From Tunturiibacter empetritectus (GTDB taxonomy: Bacteria; Acidobacteriota; Terriglobia; Terriglobales; Acidobacteriaceae), in assembly GCF_013410875.1 (NCBI RefSeq), contig NZ_JACCCU010000001.1, positions 2,170,001 through 2,234,000 on the forward strand: DNA of 64,000 nt, written 5' to 3'. The position numbers and the translations under genes are program-made. Positions 9,119 to 17,133 of the stretch are shown here, one piece after another. Position 1 is the stretch's first letter. The number at the start of each line of letters is the position of its first letter. The notes under the pieces were generated by a model. The model was not told the DNA's origin, did no database searches, and saw nothing but the letters and a program-made list of their open reading frames with translations.

Positions 9119-9964
9119 CTACCTCGGAGGCGTATCCAGGTATTTGATGAGCAGGACTTCGTTGCCGATCTCGCTGTAGATCAGCTCGTCTACGGTGCCG
9201 TTTGCGAGGAGGAGGCCGTATCCGCCGGGGCGCATTCCATCCTCTTCGCGCTTCCGGATATGGGCGGTGGGATCCTGTGGAGGATTTGCGATGGCGGCGT
9301 GGGTGAGAGACTCCTGGCGGAATCCTGCGCCGGGGTCGCGTACGTGAAAGACCAGTGTTCGTGCGGTGCTAATGGCGGTGACCTCGACGACCTGCTCGGG
9401 ATTGAAGGCGGCGCCATGCTCCATGGCATTGAGCAGGATCTCTCGCAGCGCCTGCATCAGGTCGAGTTGTGCAGTGTCGGGTAGAAGGTTGGTGAACTCT
9501 TTAGCAAAGGTGAGGAGGCGCTCGGCGGTGATGAGGCGGCAACTGACACGGACGGAGACCCAGCCAGGACGAGCGGAGAGAACATGGATGTCCTGTTGCC
9601 ACCGATTGTCGGAGGTTGTATCGGCGGCCAGGTTCGCGATCGCCTGCACATCAAAGGGGGGCGTAAAGCAGGCGAACACGTGGGCTCGCAAGGCCGCGAT
9701 TACGTCTTCCGGCGTGCTGTGGTGGGCGAGAGCGATGCACTTTACGCCCGGACGGATGTGGCGCATCTCGTCGAGCAGAGCCAGATCTTCTTCGACGGAG
9801 CTGTTGGCGCAGGTGATGACAACGCTGAAGGATCGCATCCGCAGGCGCTGCAGGGCGTCGGCGTGACCAGAGGCATAGTCACTGGGGATACGGGCGAGAG
9901 CGAGTGCATCGCCGATACTTTTGGCGACTTGGGTATCACTTCCAATGACCAGGACACGGCTCAT
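9119..9964 (-). CDS. Pseudo-receiver domain fused to HATPase (RsbW-like) domain
   Basis: Two-domain regulator of 281 residues. Residues 1-115 follow the fold pattern of a response-regulator receiver (RVLVIGSD ... ITCANS ... FTPPF), but the phospho-acceptor Asp is replaced by Cys in ITCANS and the conserved Lys of KPF is missing. Residues about 140-275 form a serine-kinase/anti-sigma type HATPase_c: N-box ALREILLNAMEHGAAFNP, G1 VRDPGAGF and G2 PGGYGLLLANGTVDE. Such ATPases bind anti-anti-sigma proteins or phosphorylate them; the receiver would then be regulated by binding and not by phosphorylation. It stands alone; no sigma factor or STAS gene is adjacent. The partner is unknown. Confidence 0.8.
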   Translation of the reverse strand: MSRVLVIGSDTQVAKSIGDALALARIPSDYASGHADALQRLRMRSFSVVITCANSSVEEDLALLDEMRHIRPGVKCIALAHHSTPEDVIAALRAHVFACFTPPFDVQAIANLAADTTSDNRWQQDIHVLSARPGWVSVRVSCRLITAERLLTFAKEFTNLLPDTAQLDLMQALREILLNAMEHGAAFNPEQVVEVTAISTARTLVFHVRDPGAGFRQESLTHAAIANPPQDPTAHIRKREEDGMRPGGYGLLLANGTVDELIYSEIGNEVLLIKYLDTPPR

Positions 9965-10081
9965 GGTTGGCTCCGAGGAAGGTCACGTTTAACTTTAGAT
10001 TATCTCGTTCGCAGAGTCGTGGCAGGTTTTCGCGATATTCTTCATTCCGTCAAACCGAGGTCTATCACGGACGGCGGGTGC

Positions 10082-10483
10082 TTAGATTTCGGAGAAGAAG
10101 ACGGACGGGGGAACGTGAAAGCGGCGGCTCAGACGCTGGATATGGTCGCGCGTAAGCTGGCGGCGCCCGGAGAGAATGAGTGAGACGGTGGTTTCGCTCC
10201 CGAGTTCGTTGGCGATGTCGCGCTGGGTGAGACCGTTTTGGTCGAGCAGAAAGCGTAGCACCTCTGCAGGCTCGGCGTCAGGCACGACGTGATGTTGAGA
10301 TTCATACTGGTCGATGAGCAGAGTGAGGAGCGCGATCGCTTCGTCCTCGTAAGCGGTCGGGGCAGACTTCGCGGTGAGCTCGAACAATGCTTTCGAATAG
10401 GCGGCAAGTTCCTTGTCGGAGCGTATGAGGTGGGGCGCTCCCAGGCGAATCATCCTGGCGGGATTGGCTAGCGTTGTACTCAT
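10082..10483 (-). CDS. higA: HigA-type antitoxin, XRE helix-turn-helix
   Basis: Antitoxin and autorepressor of a type II toxin-antitoxin module, 133 residues. The C-terminal half is an XRE helix-turn-helix (LRFLLDQNGLTQRDIANELGSETTVSLILSGRRQLTRDHIQRLSRRF); the N-terminal half (AAYSKALFELTAKSAPTAYEDEAIALLTLLIDQYE) resembles the dimerisation/neutralisation part of the larger HigA proteins paired with HigB of the mRNA-interferase type. It starts within the stop codon of higB (ATGA), so the pair is translationally coupled with the toxin first, which is the usual order for higBA and the reverse of most toxin-antitoxin pairs. Confidence 0.88.
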   Translation of the reverse strand: MSTTLANPARMIRLGAPHLIRSDKELAAYSKALFELTAKSAPTAYEDEAIALLTLLIDQYESQHHVVPDAEPAEVLRFLLDQNGLTQRDIANELGSETTVSLILSGRRQLTRDHIQRLSRRFHVPPSVFFSEI

Positions 10484-10806
10484 CGTTTGACCCCCTTGTC
10501 CCAGTTGGCTGTGTTGTCGTACTGCTTGTGCGTAAGAAAAGACCGGATGTAGATGTGGCCTTCGGTGATGCGTGAGGCCCTCTGCCGCGAATAGTGAATG
10601 ATGGTAATGAGTCGAAAGCGGTTCTGACGAATATTGAAGATAACGTATCCCTCGACGGCATCTGCGTCTGGGAAGACCTGCCTGACCTCCACAAAGTTTC
10701 TCCGCCGTGCAGCGGTCGCGATCTTGTACCAGGCTCTTATCTCATTTGCGGCCTCTGGATACCGGGTTTCGGCTTCGAGCAGATGCTTTCGGGTTACTAC
10801 ATTCAT
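10480..10806 (-). CDS. higB: HigB-type mRNA interferase toxin
   Basis: RelE-superfamily ribosome-dependent mRNA interferase of 108 residues, matching the HigB toxin family: EIRAWYKIATAARRRNFVEVRQVFPDA, then VEGYVIFNIRQNRFRLITIIHY and GHIYIRSFLTHKQYD near the end, where basic and aromatic residues form the active surface. The start was set at ATG 10806 (MNVVTRKHL), the family's usual beginning. Longer upstream frames would run through the promoter. It overlaps higA by four bases. A 19-base palindrome and a sigma70-like promoter lie about 50 bases upstream. Confidence 0.88.
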   Translation of the reverse strand: MNVVTRKHLLEAETRYPEAANEIRAWYKIATAARRRNFVEVRQVFPDADAVEGYVIFNIRQNRFRLITIIHYSRQRASRITEGHIYIRSFLTHKQYDNTANWDKGVKR

Positions 10807-10853
10807 AGACGAAAGCCTGTCATGAGAGCCTAACTTACTCTCCAATCTCTCCA

Positions 10854-10883
10854 ATTTTACTTTGCATAATGCAAAGTAGTCAA
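10854..10883 (-). promoter_or_regulatory. higBA promoter with operator inside the spacer
   Basis: On the minus strand, TTGACT (10878-10883) and TAAAAT (10854-10859) are separated by 18 bases. Almost the whole spacer is a perfect palindrome, ACTTTGCAT-A-ATGCAAAGT on the plus strand (10859-10877). Repressor bound there would block RNA polymerase directly, which fits autoregulation by HigA. This is inference from position and symmetry. Confidence 0.75.
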
Positions 10884-10917
10884 CCGACGCCGTGCCATGC
10901 GGTAGAGGCGGTTGCGG

Positions 10918-11544
10918 CTAGGCAGCTTCGGTGCGGATGCGGTTCTTCCAGTGGGAGGTAATGAACCAGACTGCGCCGATCACCAGGACTATTTCTACGC
11001 CGAGGTGGAAGCGGTGGAAGATGGCTTTGAACTGGGGGTTGGTGTTCCAGCTTGCGCCTAGTTTCATGCCTACCCAGGCGAGGGCGTAGCACCAGGGCCA
11101 CGAGCCGATGAAGGTGTAGAGATGGAAGCGAAGCTGGTTCATCTTTGCGACGCCCGCGGGGAAGGCAATGAAAGTGCGGACAATGGGGAGCATGCGGCCG
11201 ATGAGGACGGTGATGGAGCCGTATTTGGAGAAGAAGTGATCGACCAGGTCGAGATCGCGACGGCTTAGAAGCATCATGCTGCCGTAGCGCTCCACCATGG
11301 GACGACCGCCCTTTGCGCCGACCCAGTAGGCGGGAATGGAGCCGAGGTTCGAGGCCAGCGATGCCACCGTGGCCAGGATGATGAGCTGGAGCTGCGTGTG
11401 CGCGAGAGCGTAGCCGGCGAGCGGCATGATGACTTCAGACGGGATGGGGATGCAGGCGGACTGAATCGCCATCAGGAGGATGACGCTGGCGTAGCCGCCC
11501 GCGGCTATGGCGCCGATGAGGAGTGCAATGATTTTTTCTGACAT
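10918..11544 (-). CDS. DedA family membrane protein
   Basis: Inner-membrane protein of 208 residues of the DedA/VTT superfamily, linked in other bacteria to undecaprenyl-phosphate or phospholipid flipping and membrane homeostasis. Seen are the conserved E of IPIPSEVIMPLAGY, the glycine-rich ASNLGSIPAYWVGAKGGR, and the GRMLPIVRTFIAFPAGVAKM block with its essential arginines, followed by two C-terminal membrane segments (IGSWPWCYALAWVGMKLG and VEIVLVIGAVWFIT). It diverges from hemQ with 70 bases between the start codons. Confidence 0.9.
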   Translation of the reverse strand: MSEKIIALLIGAIAAGGYASVILLMAIQSACIPIPSEVIMPLAGYALAHTQLQLIILATVASLASNLGSIPAYWVGAKGGRPMVERYGSMMLLSRRDLDLVDHFFSKYGSITVLIGRMLPIVRTFIAFPAGVAKMNQLRFHLYTFIGSWPWCYALAWVGMKLGASWNTNPQFKAIFHRFHLGVEIVLVIGAVWFITSHWKNRIRTEAA

Positions 11545-11614
11545 GCAGGAGCAGTATACGGGGTGAGGGTTTGGTGAGGATGAGCTAGCATGGAAGAGTC
11601 AGGAGATCTGCACC

Positions 11615-12448
11615 ATGTCGAATACTGTTACCGAAGCGGGAACCTCTGTTGCCACCGAGACTAATCCTAGTGCGCCGACTCAGGCGGGACGGCCAGCGAG
11701 TGGCTATGGGACGGGTTCTCAGCCGCAGGCGGCTCCGCATGACCCTTCGAAGCCGGCGGTGAAGCGGCAGATTGTTTGCTTCAGCTTCTACAAGGTGATG
11801 CCGGAGTGGCGGCGATTGCCGGCGCAGGAGAAGGCGGCGCATAAGGCTGCGTTTGCCGAGGTGCTGGCGAAGTGGAATAAGCCGGGGGAGTTTGTGTCGC
11901 TGACGTACTCGACGATTGGGACACGCGGCGATGTGGATATGTGCGTGTGGTCGATTGGGTATGGGGTGGATGAGCTGAACCAGATGCGGAGCGAGTTGAT
12001 GCGGACGCCGCTGGGGGGATATCTGAACTCGCCGCATAACTTTCTGGCGATGACCAAGCGGTCGCAGTACCAGATTGACCGGCCGGATGAGAGCGAGGGC
12101 GAAGGGCGTGGAGCGATTCGGCCGGGTGGGCAGAAGTACATCTTTATCTATCCGTTCTGGAAGACGCGGCCCTGGTATCTGCTGTCGGCTGCGGAGCGGA
12201 AGCGGCTGATGGATGAGCATATTCGGATTGGGCTGATGTATCCGCGGGTGAAGCTGAATACGACCTACTCGTTCGGGATCGACGACCAGGAGTTTGTGGT
12301 GGCGTTCGAGACCAACTTTCCGGAGGACTTTCTGGATCTGGTGCAGCAGCTTCGGGAGACCGAGATCAGTCTTTATACGCTGGCTGATACTCCGATCTTC
12401 AGCTGTGTGCGGGTGCCTGCGGCAGAGATGCTGGATCGTCTGGGTTAG
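11615..12448 (+). CDS. hemQ: Coproheme decarboxylase (HemQ/ChdC)
   Basis: Chlorite-dismutase-fold enzyme that decarboxylates iron-coproporphyrin III to haem b with H2O2, the last step of the coproporphyrin-dependent route. The 277 residues comprise a disordered N-terminus (1-50) and two ferredoxin-like halves. Family marks are YPFWKTRPWYLL with the likely catalytic Tyr179 and Lys183, and DEHIRIG with the axial ligand His202. AGGAG lies about 11 bases upstream of the ATG. It is followed 6 bases later by nth. hemC, hemD and hemA also lie in this window but not in one operon. The Ala/Thr/Pro-rich leader is longer than in Gram-positive HemQ. Confidence 0.9.
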   Translation: MSNTVTEAGTSVATETNPSAPTQAGRPASGYGTGSQPQAAPHDPSKPAVKRQIVCFSFYKVMPEWRRLPAQEKAAHKAAFAEVLAKWNKPGEFVSLTYSTIGTRGDVDMCVWSIGYGVDELNQMRSELMRTPLGGYLNSPHNFLAMTKRSQYQIDRPDESEGEGRGAIRPGGQKYIFIYPFWKTRPWYLLSAAERKRLMDEHIRIGLMYPRVKLNTTYSFGIDDQEFVVAFETNFPEDFLDLVQQLRETEISLYTLADTPIFSCVRVPAAEMLDRLG

Positions 12449-12454
12449 GAACGC

Positions 12455-13225
12455 ATGGCGAAGACGACTGTGGTTCGGACTGCTGCTAAAAGTAAGGCCG
12501 TGGTTGGAGCGAAGGCTCGCGCGATCGCAAAGACGGAGTCGGTTTCGGCTAAGAAGAAAGCTGGAAAGACGGTGAATCCGACTTCGCCCGAGCGGGTAGC
12601 GGCGATTCTTGATGCTCTACGGAAGACCTATCCCGGAGTGGTGTGTGCGCTGAATCATAAGAGTGCGTGGGAGCTGACGGCGGCTACGATTCTGTCGGCG
12701 CAGTGTACGGATGTTCGCGTGAATCTGGTGACTCCGGCGCTGTTCAAGGCGTTTCCTACCCCGAAGGCGATGGCCGCTGCTTCCCTGCCGGAACTTGAGG
12801 AGTTGATTCGGACGACTGGTTTTTTTCGCAATAAGGCGAAGTCGATTCAGGGTGCGGCAAGGGTGGTAGTAGAGAAGTTTGGGGGGAAGGTGCCTCAGAC
12901 GATGGAACAGATTCTTACGCTGCCGGGGGTGGCTCGGAAGACTGGGAACGTGGTGTTGGGGTCGTGGTTCAACATTGCGGTGGGAGTGGTTGTAGATACG
13001 CATGTTATGCGCCTGTCGCGGCGGCTGGAGTTGACCAGAGAGACTGCGCCGGAGAAGGTGGAGCGGGATCTGATGAAGATACTTCCGCAGGACCGGTGGA
13101 TCGCGTTTTCCCATGAACTCATTCATCATGGGCGGCAGATTTGTCTCGCTCGGAAGCCACGGTGCGCGGACTGTACGCTGGAGAGGCTTTGTAACTCAGC
13201 GGACAAAACGTGGAGCTCGCATTAG
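12455..13225 (+). CDS. nth: Endonuclease III
   Basis: Bifunctional DNA glycosylase/AP lyase for oxidised pyrimidines. In 256 residues: a Lys/Ala-rich N-terminal tail (1-42) not found in the E. coli enzyme, the helix-hairpin-helix LPGVARKT (156-163) with catalytic Lys162, the catalytic Asp181 in VVVDTHV, and the iron-sulfur loop C-x6-C-x2-C-x5-C (Cys230, 237, 240, 246). The basic tail could add DNA contacts. It lies 6 bases behind hemQ and is probably co-transcribed. A dispersed intergenic repeat follows. Confidence 0.93.
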   Translation: MAKTTVVRTAAKSKAVVGAKARAIAKTESVSAKKKAGKTVNPTSPERVAAILDALRKTYPGVVCALNHKSAWELTAATILSAQCTDVRVNLVTPALFKAFPTPKAMAAASLPELEELIRTTGFFRNKAKSIQGAARVVVEKFGGKVPQTMEQILTLPGVARKTGNVVLGSWFNIAVGVVVDTHVMRLSRRLELTRETAPEKVERDLMKILPQDRWIAFSHELIHHGRQICLARKPRCADCTLERLCNSADKTWSSH

Positions 13226-13261
13226 TACCCTCCCCCTCCCCTCTCGACACAACGCAAAAAT

Positions 13262-13403
13262 CTAAAAAATAAATCCGAAAAATCTGGCGTACTTTTCGCC
13301 CCCCAAAACATGGCTGTCAACTCACCATGTTTCACCACCCAACCACCACAATCTCACCAGCGAAATTCCACACCAAACACCATACATTTCTCAAAAACCC
13401 CTT
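13262..13403. repeat. Dispersed CCACCA/TGGTGG-rich intergenic repeat, copy 1
   Basis: About 140 bases between the convergent nth and hemD genes, with a run of CACCA units (CTCACCATG, TTCACCACC, AACCACCAC, TCTCACCAG, CCACACCAAACACCA) followed by TTTCTCAAAAACCCC, and preceded by CTAAAAAATAAA and AAAAATCTGGCG. The same order of blocks occurs in inverted orientation at 44391-44532. No open frame covers it. Its role is unknown. Confidence 0.7.
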
Positions 13404-13433
13404 TTAAAACCACAAATCGCCTCGCCAGATTTT

Positions 13434-14204
13434 TTACCGATGAGTGAAGTGAGTGGCGAGGGATTGGACGAGCGCCGGGATGGTGGATTCGGCAGCTTCG
13501 ATCGAGGGTTCGTGGCCAAGGTCGCGAAGCTCCTGGCTGGTGACGGGACCGATGGAGGCGAGGGTGATCTTTGGCGGAAGGGTGAGCTTGGCAACTTCTA
13601 ACAAACCCATAAGGTTACGGGCAGTGGAGGCGCTGGTGAAGGTGATGGCGTCGGGATAGTTCTCCGGTGCGCTGAAGAGATGTTGAAGCGCGGGGATGGA
13701 GTCGGGTGGTGTCTGGTTGCGGTAAGCTTCGGCGATGGTGACGGTGGCTCCGGCGGCGGTCAGGGTTGCGGGGAGCGTGTCGCGGGCTTCGGCGGCGCGG
13801 GGGAGCAGGAAGGATCTGCCGGGGGCTTCGGGCAAAAGAGCTTCGGCCAGCGATTCGGCGATGTATTGCGGAGGGATAAGGTCGACGGTGAGTCCGATGG
13901 CGTTGGCGGCGCGAAGGGTGGCGGGGCCGATGACGGCGATGTGTTTGGCAAGTTGGGTGAGGTGGAGGAACTGGGCTCGGCGATGGAAGGCTTCAACGGC
14001 GTTGGCGCTGGTGAAGATGAGCCAATCGTAGGTGCGGAGGCAGGTGATGGCCGCGTCGAGGGCGGCGAAGGAGGCGGGTGGGACGATCTCGATGGTGGGG
14101 ATTAGGATGGTGATCGCGCCAAGGGCTTCGAGTTGCGTTGCGAGCTCGGAGGCCTGATGGCGGGTTCGCGTGATGAGGATGCGTTTGTTAGTTAGGGTTG
14201 GCAT
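13434..14204 (-). CDS. hemD: Uroporphyrinogen-III synthase
   Basis: Cyclises hydroxymethylbilane to uroporphyrinogen III in the cytoplasm. The 256-residue protein has the two-lobed HemD pattern: KRILITRTRHQASELATQLEALGA, IIP-like LIPTIEIVPP, DWLIFTSANAVEAF, then AVIGPATLRAANAIGLTVDLIPP, the second lobe ITFTSASTARNLM, and LASIGPVTSQELRDLGHEPSIEA. I start it at ATG 14204 (MPTLTNKRIL), where the family begins; an upstream ATG adds 12 unrelated residues. It is not adjacent to hemC here (2.9 kb away on the same strand). Confidence 0.88.
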   Translation of the reverse strand: MPTLTNKRILITRTRHQASELATQLEALGAITILIPTIEIVPPASFAALDAAITCLRTYDWLIFTSANAVEAFHRRAQFLHLTQLAKHIAVIGPATLRAANAIGLTVDLIPPQYIAESLAEALLPEAPGRSFLLPRAAEARDTLPATLTAAGATVTIAEAYRNQTPPDSIPALQHLFSAPENYPDAITFTSASTARNLMGLLEVAKLTLPPKITLASIGPVTSQELRDLGHEPSIEAAESTIPALVQSLATHFTHR

Positions 14205-14289
14205 CCTTTGGATATTGTATGTCTCTCGCTGATGGCGCATCTTATGCAGCGGTTCGAGAGAAGCAAACTGTAATCTTCCCGGCTTCCAA

Positions 14290-14320
14290 ACGAAAAGCCG
14301 AACCTGGCAGGTCCGGCTTT
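14290..14320 (-). terminator. Rho-independent terminator behind the SnoaL-like gene
   Basis: On the minus strand AAAGCCGGACCT pairs with AGGTTCGGCTTT (one mismatch, 3-base loop GCC) followed by TCGTTT, 30 bases past the stop codon. It insulates the gene from hemD downstream. Confidence 0.7.
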
Positions 14321-14349
14321 GGTGAAGACATATGACTGGGAAGAGGCGA

Positions 14350-14808
14350 CTAAGCCGTTTTACCGCTGAGCACGGGTGGAGCAGCTACGGATTTGGCTGG
14401 TTTGATGACGCCGATTTGTTGCATGATTCCAAGTTGGTCGGAGCTACCCCAGCGTTCGGTCATCTTTCCGTCTTTGAACTTCGAGATCTGCATGCCGCGG
14501 GCTTTAACCTTTTTGCCGGAGGGCGGGATGCCGAGGAAGTTGCCGTCGTGCGTGCCTGTGATGGTATAAGCGAAGCCTACATTGTCCTCGTCTGCGACGA
14601 GATGCTCGACAGCGATGGACAGGTCCGGAAAGGCAGCGCGAAGTTCTGTGAAAAACATGATGAAACCTTCCACCCCTTTACCTTGATCGGGTGCGGGATC
14701 GTGGTCTTTTACATCGGACGCCATGACGTCGTGGAGTCTCTCGAGTTTGCCGCTGTTGATAGCTTCGCCCATTTTTTTCTGTGCTTCGATGTTCGATTCC
14801 TTGCTCAT
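14350..14808 (-). CDS. SnoaL-like (NTF2-fold) ester cyclase family protein
   Basis: Small cytoplasmic protein of 152 residues with the SnoaL-like/NTF2 cone fold. Family features: N-terminal helix pair (NIEAQKKMGEAINSGKLERLHDVMASDVKDHDP), GVEGFIMFFTELRAAFPDLSIAVEHLVADED, VGFAYTITGTHDG and FLGIPPSGKKVKARGMQISKFKDGKMTERWG. Members include polyketide cyclases and many proteins of unknown substrate; no polyketide genes are nearby, so the substrate here cannot be named. AGGAAGGGAA lies just upstream of the ATG, a strong ribosome site. It follows the zinc dehydrogenase gene on the same strand with about 65 bases between them. Confidence 0.8.
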   Translation of the reverse strand: MSKESNIEAQKKMGEAINSGKLERLHDVMASDVKDHDPAPDQGKGVEGFIMFFTELRAAFPDLSIAVEHLVADEDNVGFAYTITGTHDGNFLGIPPSGKKVKARGMQISKFKDGKMTERWGSSDQLGIMQQIGVIKPAKSVAAPPVLSGKTA

Positions 14809-14872
14809 GAGTTCCCTTCCTGGTGAAGTCGGGCCCGTTGATGAGGCTCGGCGGTTGAGAGTTAGGTGAAGA

Positions 14873-16030
14873 TCATGCGGCGTGGGGGTGGAGGATTACT
14901 TTAGTCCAGCCATCATCGCGGTTGTCGAAGTGCTTGTAGGCTTCGGGAGCCTGGGATAAAGGAAGCTCGTGGGAGATGATGATGGATGGATTGGCCTTGC
15001 CGTGGTGGATGAGGTCCATCAAGCGGCGGTTGTAGGCCTTAACGTTGCATTGACCGGTACCCATCTTCTGTCCCTTGAACCAGAATTTACCGAAGTCAAA
15101 GGCAATTTGGCCCTTCTTTTCGAGGGGGTCGTCGGCTTTGGGATCGTGCGGGATAAAGACGCCGACTACACCGAGCGTTCCAGTGGCTTTGACGGCGTCC
15201 ACAAGGGCGTTCATGACCATATTGGGCACCTCCTTGCCTTTGGAGTTGTGGCACTGGTAGCCGATGCACTCTGCGCCACAGTCTGCGCCTAATCCGTTGG
15301 TCAATTCGCGAATCTGTTCGCTGACGTTGTCGTTGGACGAGTCGATGGGAGTGGCTCCAAGTTTTTTAGCGAGGGTGAGGCGGTCGGCTTTGTGGTCGAC
15401 AACGAAGATCTGACTGGCGCCTTGGATCTTGGCCGAGAGTGCAGCCATGAGACCGACGGGGCCGGCTCCATAGATGAGGATGGATTCGCCGGGTTTGAGG
15501 TCGGCGAGACGAGTGGAGTGCCAGCCGGTGGGAAAGATGTCAGAGAGCATGACGTAGTCTTTCTCTTTGGCGGTGGCGTCTTCGGGGAGTTTGAGGCAGT
15601 TGAAGTCGGCGTAGGGGACGCGGAGGTACTCGGCCTGCCCGCCGGAGTAGGGGCCCATGCCGGCGAATCCGTAGGCTGCTCCGGCCATGCCTGGCATGAC
15701 TGATGGGTCGGAGCAGGTGAGACAGTAGCCGGTGAGGCCGCGCTCGCAGTTAGCGCAGAATCCACAGCCAATGTTGAAAGGGAGGACAACCTTCATTCCC
15801 TTCTTCACAGAGTCGACGGCTTTCCCAACCTCGACCACTTCTCCGAGATTTTCGTGGCCGAGGATTTTGCCTTTTTCTACGTCGGTACGGCCTTCATACA
15901 TATGAAGGTCAGAGCCGCAGATGTTGGTAGTAGTGAGCTTGATGATGACATCGGTCTGCTTTTCGATTTTGGCGTCGGGGACAGAGTCAATACTAACTTT
16001 CTTCGGGCCGTGGTAGACGAGTGCTTTCAT
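14873..16030 (-). CDS. Zinc-dependent alcohol dehydrogenase, formaldehyde-dehydrogenase-like
   Basis: Medium-chain NAD(P)-dependent dehydrogenase of 385 residues, close in pattern to glutathione-independent formaldehyde dehydrogenases. Catalytic zinc ligands are in ICGSDLHMYEG (Cys38) and GHENLG (His59, Glu60). The structural zinc loop is Cys89, 92, 95 and 103. The nucleotide fold is ILIYGAGPVGLMAAL with VVDHKADRL at the end of the second strand. Insertions such as GYQCHNSKGKEVPNMVMNAL are typical of the formaldehyde dehydrogenase subgroup, where they hold NAD tightly. ATG 16030 was chosen because AAGGAA lies 8 bases upstream. The true substrate is unproven. Confidence 0.88.
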   Translation of the reverse strand: MKALVYHGPKKVSIDSVPDAKIEKQTDVIIKLTTTNICGSDLHMYEGRTDVEKGKILGHENLGEVVEVGKAVDSVKKGMKVVLPFNIGCGFCANCERGLTGYCLTCSDPSVMPGMAGAAYGFAGMGPYSGGQAEYLRVPYADFNCLKLPEDATAKEKDYVMLSDIFPTGWHSTRLADLKPGESILIYGAGPVGLMAALSAKIQGASQIFVVDHKADRLTLAKKLGATPIDSSNDNVSEQIRELTNGLGADCGAECIGYQCHNSKGKEVPNMVMNALVDAVKATGTLGVVGVFIPHDPKADDPLEKKGQIAFDFGKFWFKGQKMGTGQCNVKAYNRRLMDLIHHGKANPSIIISHELPLSQAPEAYKHFDNRDDGWTKVILHPHAA

Positions 16031-16209
16031 GTGACGTTCCTTTTCTGGTGAGGCTTGGCTGCTTTGTGGCGCAGCCGGGTTAGGCAATGGTGCTCGCCTG
16101 TTTGGTTCGGTTCTGGATTTATTGCCGTCGCTGCTCTGGGCGGTGCTGTTATTAGCAGACGCTGCATAGGAAAGGTTCGAAACACTCTCGGCGTACGGAG
16201 AGAAATGTG

Positions 16210-16237
16210 GCCGGCGACGACGCGATCGGTCGCCGGC
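16210..16237 (-). terminator. Hairpin downstream of the membrane protein gene
   Basis: GCCGGCGAC and GTCGCCGGC form a 9-bp GC-rich stem with a 10-base loop, about 70 bases past the stop codon of the minus-strand membrane protein gene. Only a weak T-rich stretch (CACATTTCTC) follows, so terminator activity is uncertain. Confidence 0.45.
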
Positions 16238-16309
16238 TATGCAAGAAGTAGATGCGAAGGAGCCGGGTGAGGTTTGCCGGCTTGCGTGGGATGGTGTGAT
16301 TGGTCTTAT

Positions 16310-17059
16310 TTATGGTGTGTGCGCTTTGGGGGTCTCAGGTTCGGAGATTTGGGCCGGGATGGGGGGTTTGTCAGGAATCTTGACGATCCGTTCCTGCACT
16401 CCTTCTACGACGTCGCTGACACCTTTGCTGAGCAAGAAGGTGAATGCGGCGAATGCAAAGAGTCCTAAGGAGCTTAGATCTCGTGCGGGCATGTGGGTGA
16501 GGTTGGATTTTTGAAGAAGCGTGAGATTCGACAAGATTGCGATAACGATTTGCGACAGGCCATAGAAGATCTTCAGATGTTTTTTGAACAGGTAGAGGAG
16601 GATGCCCACGAGGAGGAGGCCGGTGCAAAGGATAGAGCGCGCGAGTACGTTGTAGTAGAAGGAATGGGAGGCGAAGTGGTCTCCGACGGATCGGCGAAAG
16701 ACCAGGTACCAGCAGAGCAGGCTGACCAGAAGGCCGGTCAGTGCAGCGATGGTGAGATGGAGCCAGTAGAGTTGGCGTGTGCGGGATTTCTCGAATGCGT
16801 GAGACTTTTTGTAGAGGATGAAGAGAAACACGGCTATCGGCAGGATGAAAAATACGATGGCGTGGACGATGACGAGGTGTGGACCCCACTTTTCAATCCA
16901 GCTGAGGTAGATATCGTTCCAGTGAATCTCCGTTGGGGTGATGCGAAAGGCTGCCCAGAAGATCAGCCACCACAAACCGGCGAAGAAAAGCACAAGTAGC
17001 GCGGCAAGAAGAAAGAATCGCGGCCTTAGCTTTTCAGGCTTATCGTTTTCCTCTGGCAT
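16310..17059 (-). CDS. Hypothetical polytopic membrane protein
   Basis: Not recognised. The 249 residues contain about six or seven hydrophobic segments: FFLLAALLVLFFAGLWWLIFW, LVIVHAIVFFILPIAVFLFIL, LTIAALTGLLVSLLCWYLVF, ILCTGLLLVGILLYLF, FYGLSQIVIAILSNLTLL and LGLFAFAAFTFLL, with a charged N-terminus and a Pro-rich cytoplasmic tail (KIPDKPPIPAQISEPETP). ATG 17059 is preferred to an in-frame TTG 12 bases upstream; neither has a clear ribosome site. It follows hemC by 75 bases on the same strand and may be co-transcribed with it. No catalytic motif is visible. Confidence 0.65.
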   Translation of the reverse strand: MPEENDKPEKLRPRFFLLAALLVLFFAGLWWLIFWAAFRITPTEIHWNDIYLSWIEKWGPHLVIVHAIVFFILPIAVFLFILYKKSHAFEKSRTRQLYWLHLTIAALTGLLVSLLCWYLVFRRSVGDHFASHSFYYNVLARSILCTGLLLVGILLYLFKKHLKIFYGLSQIVIAILSNLTLLQKSNLTHMPARDLSSLGLFAFAAFTFLLSKGVSDVVEGVQERIVKIPDKPPIPAQISEPETPKAHTP

Positions 17060-17133
17060 AGTCGTATCCAATAAAACAACGCGGAGACGTATGGCCCGGG
17101 ACCCGTGAAGCAGGCATCATTTTACAAGAACGG

